A stretch of 64,000 nucleotides of DNA, taken from contig JAUIMM010000015.1 in NCBI GenBank assembly GCA_031769625.1, positions 32,747,501 through 32,811,500 on the forward strand. The letters run 5' to 3'. Positions 54,747 through 64,000 of the stretch are shown in pieces; the stretch's first letter is position 1, and each line of letters opens with the position of its first letter. Source of the DNA: Taudactylus pleione (lineage: Eukaryota; Chordata; Amphibia; Anura; Myobatrachidae). Under the pieces are notes generated by a model, which worked only from the letters and a program-made list of their open reading frames with translations, did no database searches and was not told the origin of the DNA. Both the position numbers and the translations under genes were made by a program.

Positions 54747-55406
54747 AGGTGCCCACACACACAGCGATTTTTTTCCCGATCTGGCCGATTCCGACACATT
54801 GGAACGACAGATCGAGTAAAAACTGCCCAATCGTGAGTCCCCACTCACGATCATGATGCGATGTGCGCCCCCACAGGTCGCACATCGCATCTTCAGATCT
54901 GCCGTGCAGTACGGCAGATCTGACAATCTAGGACACAATGGGCTCGATTCAATAGCCTGCTATGTAAATAGCGCCGGGAGATAGCTCCAGGAGCTATTCA
55001 ATTCTGCGCGGTGTTTATTTGAAGAATGCCCGTTCTCGCGACTAAACACCCTGTTTAAGGCGCGAGAACAGGCATTCTCTGACCTAACTTCCCGGCGCGA
55101 TGCTGTTTTCCCGGCGCTAAGGGCAGAAAACAGTCTCACACCGGGACTTTTGTCGGAGGGTTGTGTGAAGAAATCCTTAGTCGGGGTTTGCTGCACGGTG
55201 TATTGAATAGCTTCGGGAGCTGATTCCCGGAGCTATTCACATCGCGCAGAGTAGAATTGAGCCCAATACACTATAAAAAAGTCTGGCTGCAGGAGATCGT
55301 ATGATGATTGGACAGCATATCGTGTGCTGAGCTGCCGGGGAGAGTTACAAGGGAAATCGGACACATCGTCGGATCGTAAAGTATATCAGTATGTGTGTGG
55401 GCACCT
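54747..55406. mobile_element. TAA-flanked MITE (outer) with AGGTGCCCACACACA ends
   Basis: Ends AGGTGCCCACACACACAGCG and ATGTGTGTGGGCACCT, with TAA at 54744-54746 and 55407-55409. It shares AGGTGCCC ends with the 25129 element. It is interrupted by another MITE at 54940-55264. Confidence 0.86.
54940..55264. mobile_element. Nested MITE with GGGCTCGATTC ends
   Basis: Ends GGGCTCGATTCAATAG and GTAGAATTGAGCCC, with AAT at 54937-54939 and 55265-55267. Subterminal GGGAGATAGCTCCAGGAGCT and AGCTATTCA motifs pair with the other side; an inner arm GTTCTCGCG / CGCGAGAAC is present. It sits inside the outer element, so it inserted later. Confidence 0.85.
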
Positions 55407-56896
55407 TAAGGTTCCCCCTAACTATTGACACTTGTTTGGGTTCTCTTACTGGTAACACCTACCCGGAATGGGGTTCTCTCTATACTTTAGTATTGTATTT
55501 GTGGTCCTATAGTACTGTGGGCAGACATTTTATTTTAAGATGGTCTGTGTATTACCACTTGTGTATTTAGTGCAATACCTGTACATAGGGTCTTATTCAG
55601 CATCAGACGTAAACGCAATTCGCAATTTTTTTTATTTTATTTACTTTTAGTGCTGCAAGTTTTCTCTCTCTTTAGTGCACAAGGAAGTTTTTTTGCAATG
55701 TGCATCTTTGCTCCGTTGTACATCAGGCATGTGACTGCGTACGACTAGGGGGTGTGGCTGGGGCTGGAATGAGCATGCCGATGCAGGCAAAGAGTGCGCA
55801 GACGCAGCCAAAGCACAATGAGGCTATAGTGTGGGTATGTAGTCATGAATTGCAACTAAAATAGCCTGTGAAAAGTCTCAAACATAGCTATCTTGAGGGG
55901 TCTAAGATATGGGGGTGCTATAACCCAGGAGTAAGTAGCCTACTTATGATAATCACTTTGTCCAACTGGCCACACAAACATCATTGTAAATTCACTAACA
56001 CTGCTGCAACAGTGTTTTTAAACTCGCGTTACACTGCAGTGCACACTCGTTTCACACAAATAAAGAGGTGAAAGCCTACAAATACATTTTTAAGTTTGTC
56101 ATTAAAAAAACGAATTCCCCATTTGTGTCTGCATCGATTTGCATTTCAGATGCTCCCATGGATTTCTTATCTGCTTTATCGGCCATGAACTGTAAAATGT
56201 TTCCATTATGTACAGAGTTGTTTGTTTTTTTAGCTTTTCCAGTTCTCACAGTGTTCCCTCGCCTCCAGTCTTTATTGAAAAGCAAAACCTTTTACCTGAT
56301 TCTAACACTGCAATTGCACTCATCCTACCTACCCTTAGTTCTAGTTTCTGGTCTTCTATGCATTTCCTTTATTTACAGCTTAAAAACCCCACAAAACACA
56401 ACTCTTGGTCAATTAAAGTACACGATTTAACGAGCATACTGTAGGTCAACTGTAAGCTAAAAAATATCTAGTGATAAAATAACAAAGAGGAAGAAAGAGG
56501 TTTTGGAAACCTTCCATGGTGATGAAAACTATCCATTACCAAGAAAAGACTATAAGAAAAGGCTTCCATCCCTCAGAGTTCTGACAGCAAGGAGCCTGCA
56601 CTGATGTTCTCTTTACAGCGGGGGAGTCTTCTATGTACACATCACATGAGCCACAAGCAGTGACACGCACAGGTAGGAGTATTACAAAAGGCCCAGGAGG
56701 GACAAGCCCTGCCATGGAAAAAGTCTTGTTGAAATGAAGGAATATAGAACATTAATACAACTTTTATGTACTCAACACCACAATAAGTTTAGCATTTATA
56801 AACAATACATTTTACAGTAGATTAAATACATTGACAAATAATTCATTTTATACAATCTTCGTTTAATATTGTGATTTAAAAAAATAAAGCATAATA

Positions 56897-56897
56897 A

Positions 56898-56934
<37 letters not shown>
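56897..56934. repeat. (AAT)n microsatellite
   Basis: A run of about 12 TAA/AAT units. Confidence 0.95.
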
Positions 56935-59284
56935 GATCATACCGATGTTCAAGTTTCTTTAAATACAGTTTCTTGCAAGTAAAAAAATAACATTCTGTGC
57001 TTCTCACTTTTCCAAACTACTCCAGTGTAATCTTTGTTAAAGCAGCAATTGCCAATTAATGCAACACAATCCCATTAATAAGAACAGTATCACGCATACC
57101 ACTTAATAAAATTGTGTATATGGCAGAAATAAATCATCAAGAAGAATTGAAGGAGAAACACTATAACAAAGAAACTGACATCAATTTAGCAAGGAGAGAA
57201 TTTGACCATTTGATTTTTTGTTATTGATCAGAGTCGTGAAGATGTCAAATTACTGTGAAATTACATTTTGGATTTCTGTATCTGTACTCCTGACGTTTAA
57301 AAAAAGAAAAGAAAAGAAAGGCCATTAGATTTGTATTTGCTTAATAAATAAGCTAATTCCTACAGGAATTTTTTCAAAGTCAGATCTGGCAAAGGCATCA
57401 CTATTAATGGATCAGGTCCTCATTTTCCTATATGATTTTGCTCCATTTTGCTGTCTTTTTACAACAGTTTCATCATGATATTACTCAATCATTTTATTAC
57501 AGTTCCACAATCCCCCTGCTTAGTAAATAGGCATGAGGAAATCACTGCGATTGTAAATATGTCCTATGCTATGGTGTCAGGGTATTTATTGGTAAATGAA
57601 AATGTGTAGTACCAGCGAAGTTTCCTGGGATGCAGTTTCCATCACACAAGGGGAGGAAGTGAGTCCAGCTCAAATGGTACAAAACGATTTGAAAAATGAT
57701 CCACCTCTTGGGACATGAGGTGAGATCTCTATACATCCTACTATCTACCCAACAACATCCAGCTAGCATTAGGAAAATGGCTTTTAATGCCCCTTATAGT
57801 GTCCCTGTTACATTCCCAATTACTCTGCCTTGCCTCTGGCTTAACAGGCACTTAGAGCAGTCCTAAATAATTAATATTTCACTGCATCTGACCAGGAGAA
57901 CAGCGTGGGACGATTAGTGTTTGCAACCTGTGAATGTTTTGTTTCAAGCATCAAATACATGAAATGAAATGTATCTCCATTACAGAGGCAGAGCAGACTT
58001 CCAATGTTATTAAATAATAAATCCATTGATTAGTCAGAGCGCAGGCAGCATACATAGGAATCACCGCATGGTCCATTGAAAAAAACTATAGCTGCCACAT
58101 TAATGGAAAGAGATGAAAACAAACACCTTAAAGGTGTCTCTATGTAATATGTGACAGACATAGATGGTAACTATTTTTTAAGATAAATACATTTATCTTG
58201 TTTATGCTGCAAATAAAATATAATTATTTTAAATATACATAAAAATCTTACGATACCGGTGTATTCCTGCTGACGTTACTACAGTGACTAACCTATATTT
58301 ACTGGATTCTGTACTTTAGATTATAAAATCTATAAAAGGAATAATAATAACCACAAAAACTAGTAATAAATGGAGTAATAAGTATCGCATTTCACCGATT
58401 TTCTTCTCAAATCTAATCGCTGTATCAATCTTTATCACCAAGCCTCAAAATTCTAATTATTGAATATGAATAAGCTGCGTATAGTTTTCATAGTATAGTA
58501 TTTCTGCATATAATACTACATATATCTTAATCTCTAACATGGTATATGAAAAGTTTTGCCGACATATGTCTGGACATTACTACATGCCATTGAATACATT
58601 TATTTGATTTGTATTTTACCTTTGTAGTCTTTAAAGAAACATGAATAAATGAGTATGCCCTCTCCACGGAACAATAACTATCTTAACCATCAAGAGTTCT
58701 ATATTATGAGACATCAAAATGTTTTAAGGCTAAATGAGTAAATGTTCTATTTATACAAAGGGATACTATCTCACTTGTGTTCTGGCCAATAAAAACATAA
58801 ATGATAATACACCGTTACGTAAGGTTTTAATGATTGGTTTATTGGTAGAGCAAAGGAAAGAAGTTTTATCAGCTGGACACATGTTGTAATAGATCCTTGT
58901 AAACACATTGAGGACCATTTATCATATTAAAGGAAAATTAAGAAAATAGTGGCATCATTTGAGAATTCCAGAGTCACACTTATGTCGCAATCAAATACTT
59001 CCAACATATAACTCCATCGGTTCTTTACACAACTACAATCATTTCCTCTTAGGTTTCTTATTAACCACGTATATATGTTCATAAAAAAAGTTTATAATAG
59101 CTAGCAATGTCCCAGAGAATAAGAATGAGACATTTACTCCTCACTATGAAACATGGAGCCAGCTTCAAAGTTTAGGAGCCAGACCATCGTTACCTACCAA
59201 AGTATATAAAAACTTGTACAGACCACCATATAAGCTCCTTCAATGTCCATCAGACCCAGTCACATGCCTATCTCTGGTGCCCAA

Positions 59285-59455
59285 ATTATTGTATAGATAC
59301 AATAGTGCCCCCAAATGCATAGCATGCCACACAGTTGGGCCCTTAATGCATAGTATATCACACACAAGGGCCACCAATTCACAGTATGCCCCCTAATTAA
59401 TGCTCTTAATTCATAGTATGCCCCATCATGGTGTCCCAAATTCACAGTATGCCAA
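59285..59455. repeat. Degenerate ~31-36-bp tandem repeat
   Basis: About five units of AAT-CATAGTATGCC with GGGCCC or CCCC spacers. Confidence 0.65.
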
Positions 59456-59692
59456 ACCAGGCCGCAGCGCAGCAGGCTGGATTGGAGGTAGGAGGCGCAA
59501 ATGTAAATGTGAAGCCAGAAGCATAATGTGTGTCAGTGTTTGATGGTTGCTGCTTCTCTGATTCGCTGCTGGGAATGATAGGATCCAAGTCTGTTGGGGA
59601 TGGTGGGACCTGGGCCCATCGGGGGTTGCTGAAAAAGTTGCTAGCACCACTGGGGCTTTTGAGGAATAACTCCATCAAGAGAAAATCCAGTT

Positions 59693-59770
59693 GCCAGGTC
59701 GAAAAACTTAGTCGCCATGGCGACCGAGATATTTGTTCGAAAAACTTGGTCGCCATGGTAACCGAGATTT
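59693..59770. repeat. Two-unit tandem repeat with X-box-like palindromes
   Basis: TCGAAAAACTTAGTCGCCAT and TCGAAAAACTTGGTCGCCAT head two units of about 37-45 bp. GTCGCCATGGCGAC and GGTCGCCATGGTAACC fit RFX-type half-site pairs. Confidence 0.65.
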
Positions 59771-60629
59771 GTGAAACCCTGGATAGAGATTTGTTAAACA
59801 ATCTGTACATGCGCCTATTGGCCAAGTACACAAACTGATCCAATATCTTGAATACACAGACAAATACTGTAGAGAGACATAAATCCAACACGCAGGAATC
59901 CAGTTTCTGTCTTGCAAGATCATATCAGTGTAGACAGAGTAAAAGATTCTAAAGGCTGGTAGATCCAAGGACAGGCCATCCATTTAGGGTGCAAGTGAAG
60001 TAGCGTAAATGAAGTCCTTCATTACTAATAATGACCGAAAAGCAGGGCCGGCCCGACCATTACATCAGGTACGTGGGCGCGTAGAGTGCCATAGTGAGGA
60101 TGGCGCTGCCATCCCGCAGCCCGACAGTGACGGGATGCAATGGGGCAGCAGGCGGGTGCCGGGTCCTAGAGGGGACAGCTCCGCATCAGGGAAGGGGCAA
60201 TGACAGTGCTTCTGCATACATAATTCACGGGAGCAGGAGCGGAACCACCAGACACAAGGGGTGCCTCCTCCAATGCCTAAAAATATGGTCGGCTAAGGGC
60301 TGTGACTCCATAGTGAACCCTTGTCACTGCTTCCATGTTCCTGACAAGCTGCCCGGGAGTACCGCACCTTCTGCACCGATGCACACACTCCTGTGTCTGC
60401 TCGAGATGCAATGACGTTTTCACGAGGTCTGGCACAGAGCATGACCCTCCAGTCACTCACCAGTTTCGCTGCTGCTTGTTACCCAGCCCCACATCCTTTC
60501 ACCACATGACACATCGGGATTCTTCTACCCGAGGACCAGCCGAAACAACTCAGCCAAGTGGAGAGAGAACAAGATGATGACTGGACCTATGGTAAGTCAC
60601 AGATATGTGGCAGGGAGCTCAGCTAAGTA

Positions 60630-60755
60630 GCACAGCAGGAGAAAGGCCGCCAGGGAGAGGCTAAGCACAGATGGGAGGAGGCCGCCGGGGAGAGGCCGAG
60701 CACAGACAGGGAGAGGCCACCGGGGAAAGGCTGAGCGCCGCCGGGGAGAGGCTAA
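60630..60755. repeat. Degenerate GCCGGGGAGAGGC tandem block
   Basis: Four or more units of GCCGCCGGGGAGAGGCTAAGC-like sequence within the hAT element. Confidence 0.7.
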
Positions 60756-61171
60756 GCAATTAGAGAGCATTGTAATAGCACATACTGTAGGTGCTGTGAG
60801 GAGTACAGTACAGATGGAGGAATAATGAAGAGCATTTAGGCAATTTGTAGCATAATTCAAAGAAGCTGCGTGTTTGTGGGGCGGGGGGGTGTGCACAATA
60901 AAAATATTATAGATGGTGTGAAAGGCACAATACAAGACATGTAAGTGAAACAGAGACCTAAATAGGCACATATGGACATGGAGGGGAAATATAGAGAACT
61001 AATTGGGCATATTTGGATATTGAGAGGCACATTTGGACATGAAGGGGGCACATACAGACTTGTATGGGCACCTGCAGACACATAGGGCCAGATATGGAGG
61101 GACACAGTCATTGTGGGGTATATACAGACACACACAGAGACATAGGGGGTCAGAGACAGACATACTACAGA

Positions 61172-61740
61172 AGGGCACATACGCACATGGAGGGGCACAT
61201 ACAGACATAGAGGGGCACATACAGACATAGAGGGGCACATACAGACATAGAGGGGCACATACAGACATAGAGGGGCACATACAGACATAGAGGGGCACAT
61301 ACAGACATAGAGGGGCACATACAGACATAGAGGGGCACATACAGACATAGAGGGGCACATACAGACATAGAGGGGCACATACAGACATAGAGGGGCACAT
61401 ACAGACATAGAGGGGCACATACAGACATAGAGGGGCACATACAGACATAGAGGGGCACATACAGACATAGAGGGGCACATACAGACATGTGGGGGCAGAT
61501 ACAGACATAGAGGGATATGTATATATAGACATAGAGGGCACATACAGACATGTGGGGGAAGATACAGACATAGAGGGATATGTATATATAGACATAGAGG
61601 GGCACATACAGACATGTGGGGGCAGATACAGACATAGAGGGATATGTATATATAGACATAGAGGGGCACATACAGACATGTGGGGGCAGATACAGACATA
61701 GAGGGATATGTATATATAGACAGAGGGGCACATACAGACA
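61172..61740. repeat. 20-bp minisatellite with a higher-order ~64-72-bp part
   Basis: About 15 near-identical units of AGACATAGAGGGGCACATAC (61190-61485), then about four larger units that alternate ACATGTGGGGGCAGATAC, ACATAGAGGGATATGTATAT and the basic unit. The complement has no stop in any frame, so all three minus frames appear as 220-300-codon open frames; these are not genes. Confidence 0.96.
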
Positions 61741-62045
61741 TGAAAAGACGAAACAAAGAAAATAATTGTAAAATAGTAAGAATAATCTAAGCAGAATATA
61801 TATTGCGATTAGTATAAAGGCTACTGTACCTAAATACATATAAGCCTCAAAATATTATAGAGAAGGTAAATAAGGCTCGTAGTTCGAACAGATAATTGAC
61901 AATTATTAATGTCAAATATGTTTTCTAACTATAGTGCAGACCCAATTCACACCGCCTGTTTTGAAGGATGATACACTTGGATAGCCTTTATACTAACATT
62001 ACTATTGCAACAATTTGATATATTATAACTATATCTCCTATTTAC

Positions 62046-62055
<10 letters not shown>

Positions 62056-62090
<35 letters not shown>
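62056..62090. repeat. (TA)n microsatellite with GT/ACAT flanks
   Basis: A perfect AT run between GTGTGTGT and ACATACATACAT tracts. Confidence 0.95.
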
Positions 62091-62095
<5 letters not shown>

Positions 62096-62399
62096 ACACA
62101 TACATACATACATACATATACACACACATATACATACATACATACACTATATTTCTCTCTGTTTAGAAACTCTCCTCCAACTTCTGTCTCAGGCCAGTGT
62201 TTGAATTTAGCAACAGCCTCAAAAGCTTCAGGGAAATACAGGAGTAATGTAGGAGTAAAGAGAAGCTTCGGGAACCATTGTGAGGTAGGACAAGTTTATT
62301 TAAGAATTCAAAAAGGTTTACAATTTTCTTTTGGTATTTTCTTATCTTGTCAGATTTTGGAAAGGGTATTTCTGTGGTTGAGGGATATTTCAGTGGGTG

Positions 62400-62690
62400 A
62401 GATATAGTGTCAGGGAGTGGTGGTGAGTGAGGGCTATTTCATTGGGTGAATTATTGGGTCGGGGGGGATGGTAAGGAATTACAGTAGGTGAGGTAAAGTT
62501 CCAGGGAGTGATGGTGAGTAAATGGTATTTTTTGTGGGTGAGGTATGGTGCCAGGTAGTAATGGTGAGTATTGGTTATATGTATGGATAAGGAATGGTTC
62601 AAGCAGGGCTGGCGCATTAGTGGAATTTCTGTGGGGGAGGTCATGAGGTATACAGTAGTATCAGGGAGTGATGGCAGTAGTTGAGATACA
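62400..62690. repeat. Degenerate ~60-70-bp tandem repeat
   Basis: Units share CAGGGAGTGATGGTGAGT, TATTT-GTGGGTGAG and GGTATGGTxCCAGG. About four to five diverged copies lie inside the hAT element. Confidence 0.65.
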
Positions 62691-62990
62691 TGGTCAGATA
62701 GACAGTGTGTAAAGAGCATTTAAGTAGCCTCTCTTCGCCTCTCTCCACACCTCTCTCTTAAATGTCTTGCACCTGTCTATGGTCTCTCTCCCCTTTGTTG
62801 TTGGCCCCCTTTGGCTTCCTTCTCGCTCCCAGGGCCATGGGCTTGCCTCCAGCATGACAAAAATGGGGTGTGGCTCATGGGTACGGCTTTTCCCACGAGA
62901 CCACGTTACCTTGCAAAAGTGCTCTATGGGGCGCCAAAATATATATTCGCTTACCAAGTAAATTGGGCTCAGGCCGGCACTGCCGAAAAG

Positions 62991-63927
62991 CCTCTTAAAA
63001 GAGTCACACTAGTATTTGACAATACATATCAAATGCTAATATTTACAAAGCTGAGTAGCAACTAAGACAGCAGCAGGTGACTTGTTCTGCAGAAACGTCC
63101 CATGTGGAATGATGGATTCATGTAGAGGTAACCAACCAATAAAATCATAATAGCTGAAATGACAGTGGTTCTAAAGATGTGGGAGGGGCTTTAGCTGTCG
63201 CTAACAAAGTATAAAGGTCATGCTTTACATTTTAACAAAGCTGCAGAAATGTCATGTTAAGACGGAGAATAATAATTTTAGATGTGAACTATGAAGGTGA
63301 ATAGAAAACAATAGGTGTGCTTCCCAACCAGTTAATATAAATTTCAACCTGGCAGCACCAATAAGCAGGATCTGCAACCTGCTGAAAAAGTTCACAATAC
63401 CAAAAAGAATTGAAGCGCTTGTTTGAAATCAGGCACACAGCTTATAAAAAAACAAATTTAATTTCAAATACAGAGTTCATTTAGTGCAGAGAAATGCAAA
63501 TCAGTGCTAATGGTCTGCGTTAAAGCTCTAGATATCAACTGCATTAATGTACAATTGCATTTCCACATAGAAAATATTATACTAAGAAAAAAGAAAAAAA
63601 AAAAAACAATAAAAAAAATCAATTAGTTCGCTGAATGTCCTGTGCAATGGAACTTACTATCAGGAAACAATATTATCATGCATCCAATATTATTGATATA
63701 TGTCCTGAGGATATATCCAAAGAGGAATTGCAAATGGGTACTACGCTAAAAATTATCAAGCCAAGCAATGTGTAAAATGTTTCTATACCATGTTTTGAAA
63801 TAGACTGTGCCCACACTGTGTAGACACTTACTGGCGCAGAGTGTGTATACCGGTGTTCCACCGCCCCTCCGTGGGGATCCATACTCACCGCTTGTCAGCG
63901 GGAGTGTGTACCTGTGTCTGTATACGG
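62991..63927. other. Unique intron sequence
   Basis: An A-rich run lies near 63585-63617; nothing else is supported. Confidence 0.5.
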
Positions 63928-64000
63928 CAGGGCTCGACAAATCCCGGGGCCAGGTTGCCATGGCTACCAGATTTTGCTGCCTGGCTACTAGATTTTGCAG
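63928..64000 (+). mobile_element. hAT-like terminus running off the window
   Basis: CAGGGCTCGACAAATCCCGG resembles hAT left ends known from amphibians. It contains GGTTGCCATGGCTACC and two CTGGCTACNAGATTTTGC units. The other end lies outside the window. Confidence 0.5.

Larger units (their letters stand above)
55407..60034. other. Long mostly unique intron stretch
   Basis: About 4.6 kb with little transposon sequence apart from the entries listed separately. The block 57780-58130 looks like candidate conserved noncoding DNA by composition only. No exon was seen. Confidence 0.5.
60043..62982. mobile_element. 2.9-kb non-autonomous hAT element with 8-bp target duplication
   Basis: Starts CAGGGCCGGCCCGACC and ends CAGGCCGGCACTG (complement CAGTGCCGGCCTG). 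CCGAAAAG is duplicated exactly at 60035-60042 and 62983-62990. The interior lacks transposase motifs and holds a GC-rich tandem block (about 60630-60755), a 20-bp minisatellite, a TA microsatellite and another degenerate tandem array. It is unusually large and repeat-filled for a non-autonomous hAT. Confidence 0.92.
45261..64000 (-). other. CAMK2 intron upstream of the exon (partial)
   Basis: If the 60-bp exon is genuine, everything to its right in this window is the preceding intron, at least 18.7 kb long. No second exon with splice sites was found here. The intron holds Tc1, hAT and foldback elements plus long unique stretches. This is inferred from exon position and strand. Confidence 0.8.

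Noticed and set aside
56068..56444. Plus-strand frame of about 120 codons with hydrophobic stretches
   Set aside because: Low-complexity Leu/Ser-rich translation without a known domain, and with a comparable open frame on the other strand.
61172..61740. Regular repeats suggestive of a CRISPR array
   Set aside because: Units are directly adjacent without unique spacers, and the sequence is eukaryotic.
60857..61756. A 299-codon minus-strand open frame rich in Cys, Pro, Tyr and Met
   Set aside because: It is the complement of a stop-free 20-bp minisatellite, open in every frame, inside a hAT element. There is no start context or domain.
1..64000. Flanking CAMK2 exons (95-bp upstream, 55-bp downstream)
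   Set aside because: Looked for the expected kinase-domain peptides (GQEYAAKIINTKKLSAR-type, VRLHDSISEEG-type) on the minus strand and saw none; they probably lie outside the window.

Overview
This is a gene-poor, repeat-dense stretch of vertebrate nuclear DNA. The repeat mix (several DIRS-like tyrosine-recombinase retrotransposons, a Penelope-like element with hammerhead motifs, Tc1 and hAT elements, many foldback MITEs) best fits an amphibian, probably a frog with a large genome. The species cannot be read from the sequence. No bacterial-type genes, rRNA or tRNA were recognised.

Host gene: one certain coding exon was found, 60 bp at 45201-45260 on the minus strand. It encodes the kinase-domain segment [20 protein letters not shown] of calcium/calmodulin-dependent protein kinase II, with consensus splice sites on both sides. 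This peptide fits the alpha, delta and gamma paralogs. The rest of the window is therefore read as two very large introns of a CAMK2 gene, and neither neighbouring exon was seen.

Layout. 1-4.9 kb: unique sequence, two copies of a GC-rich MITE with telomere-like inner repeats, a hAT MITE abutting a TAA-type MITE. 4.85-10.47 kb: full-length DIRS copy A. 11.4-12.5 kb: solo LTR with an in-frame minisatellite. 12.9-18.06 kb: Penelope-like element, both pseudo-LTRs present, with an array of about a dozen hairpins inserted in its 5' region. 18.06-19.3 kb: further hammerhead-bearing relics. 19.4-22.85 kb: a Tc1 terminal repeat fused to a truncated DIRS copy B. 23.8-30 kb: GC-rich MITEs and a 1.5-kb element made largely of hairpins. 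31.07-36.33 kb: full-length DIRS copy C. 37.5-41.1 kb: two hAT elements with exact 8-bp target duplications. 41-48 kb: mostly unique intron around the exon. 48.6-53.1 kb: nested MITEs and two Tc1 elements. 53.7-55.4 kb: three TAA-flanked MITEs, one nested. 55.4-60 kb: unique intron. 60.04-62.98 kb: a 2.9-kb non-autonomous hAT element carrying a 20-bp minisatellite. The right edge cuts into another hAT-like terminus.

None of the autonomous elements looks intact: all show frameshifts, stops or damaged active sites. The most unusual observations are (1) the polyhairpin insertion inside the Penelope-like element; (2) hammerhead motifs plus CRE, E-box and X-box palindromes kept in both pseudo-LTRs; (3) a 31-bp in-place inversion inside one Tc1 terminal repeat; (4) a 40-bp exact copy of sequence about 1 kb away placed inside a MITE; and (5) a CX2CX14CX2C motif at the Gag N-terminus of all three divergent DIRS copies.
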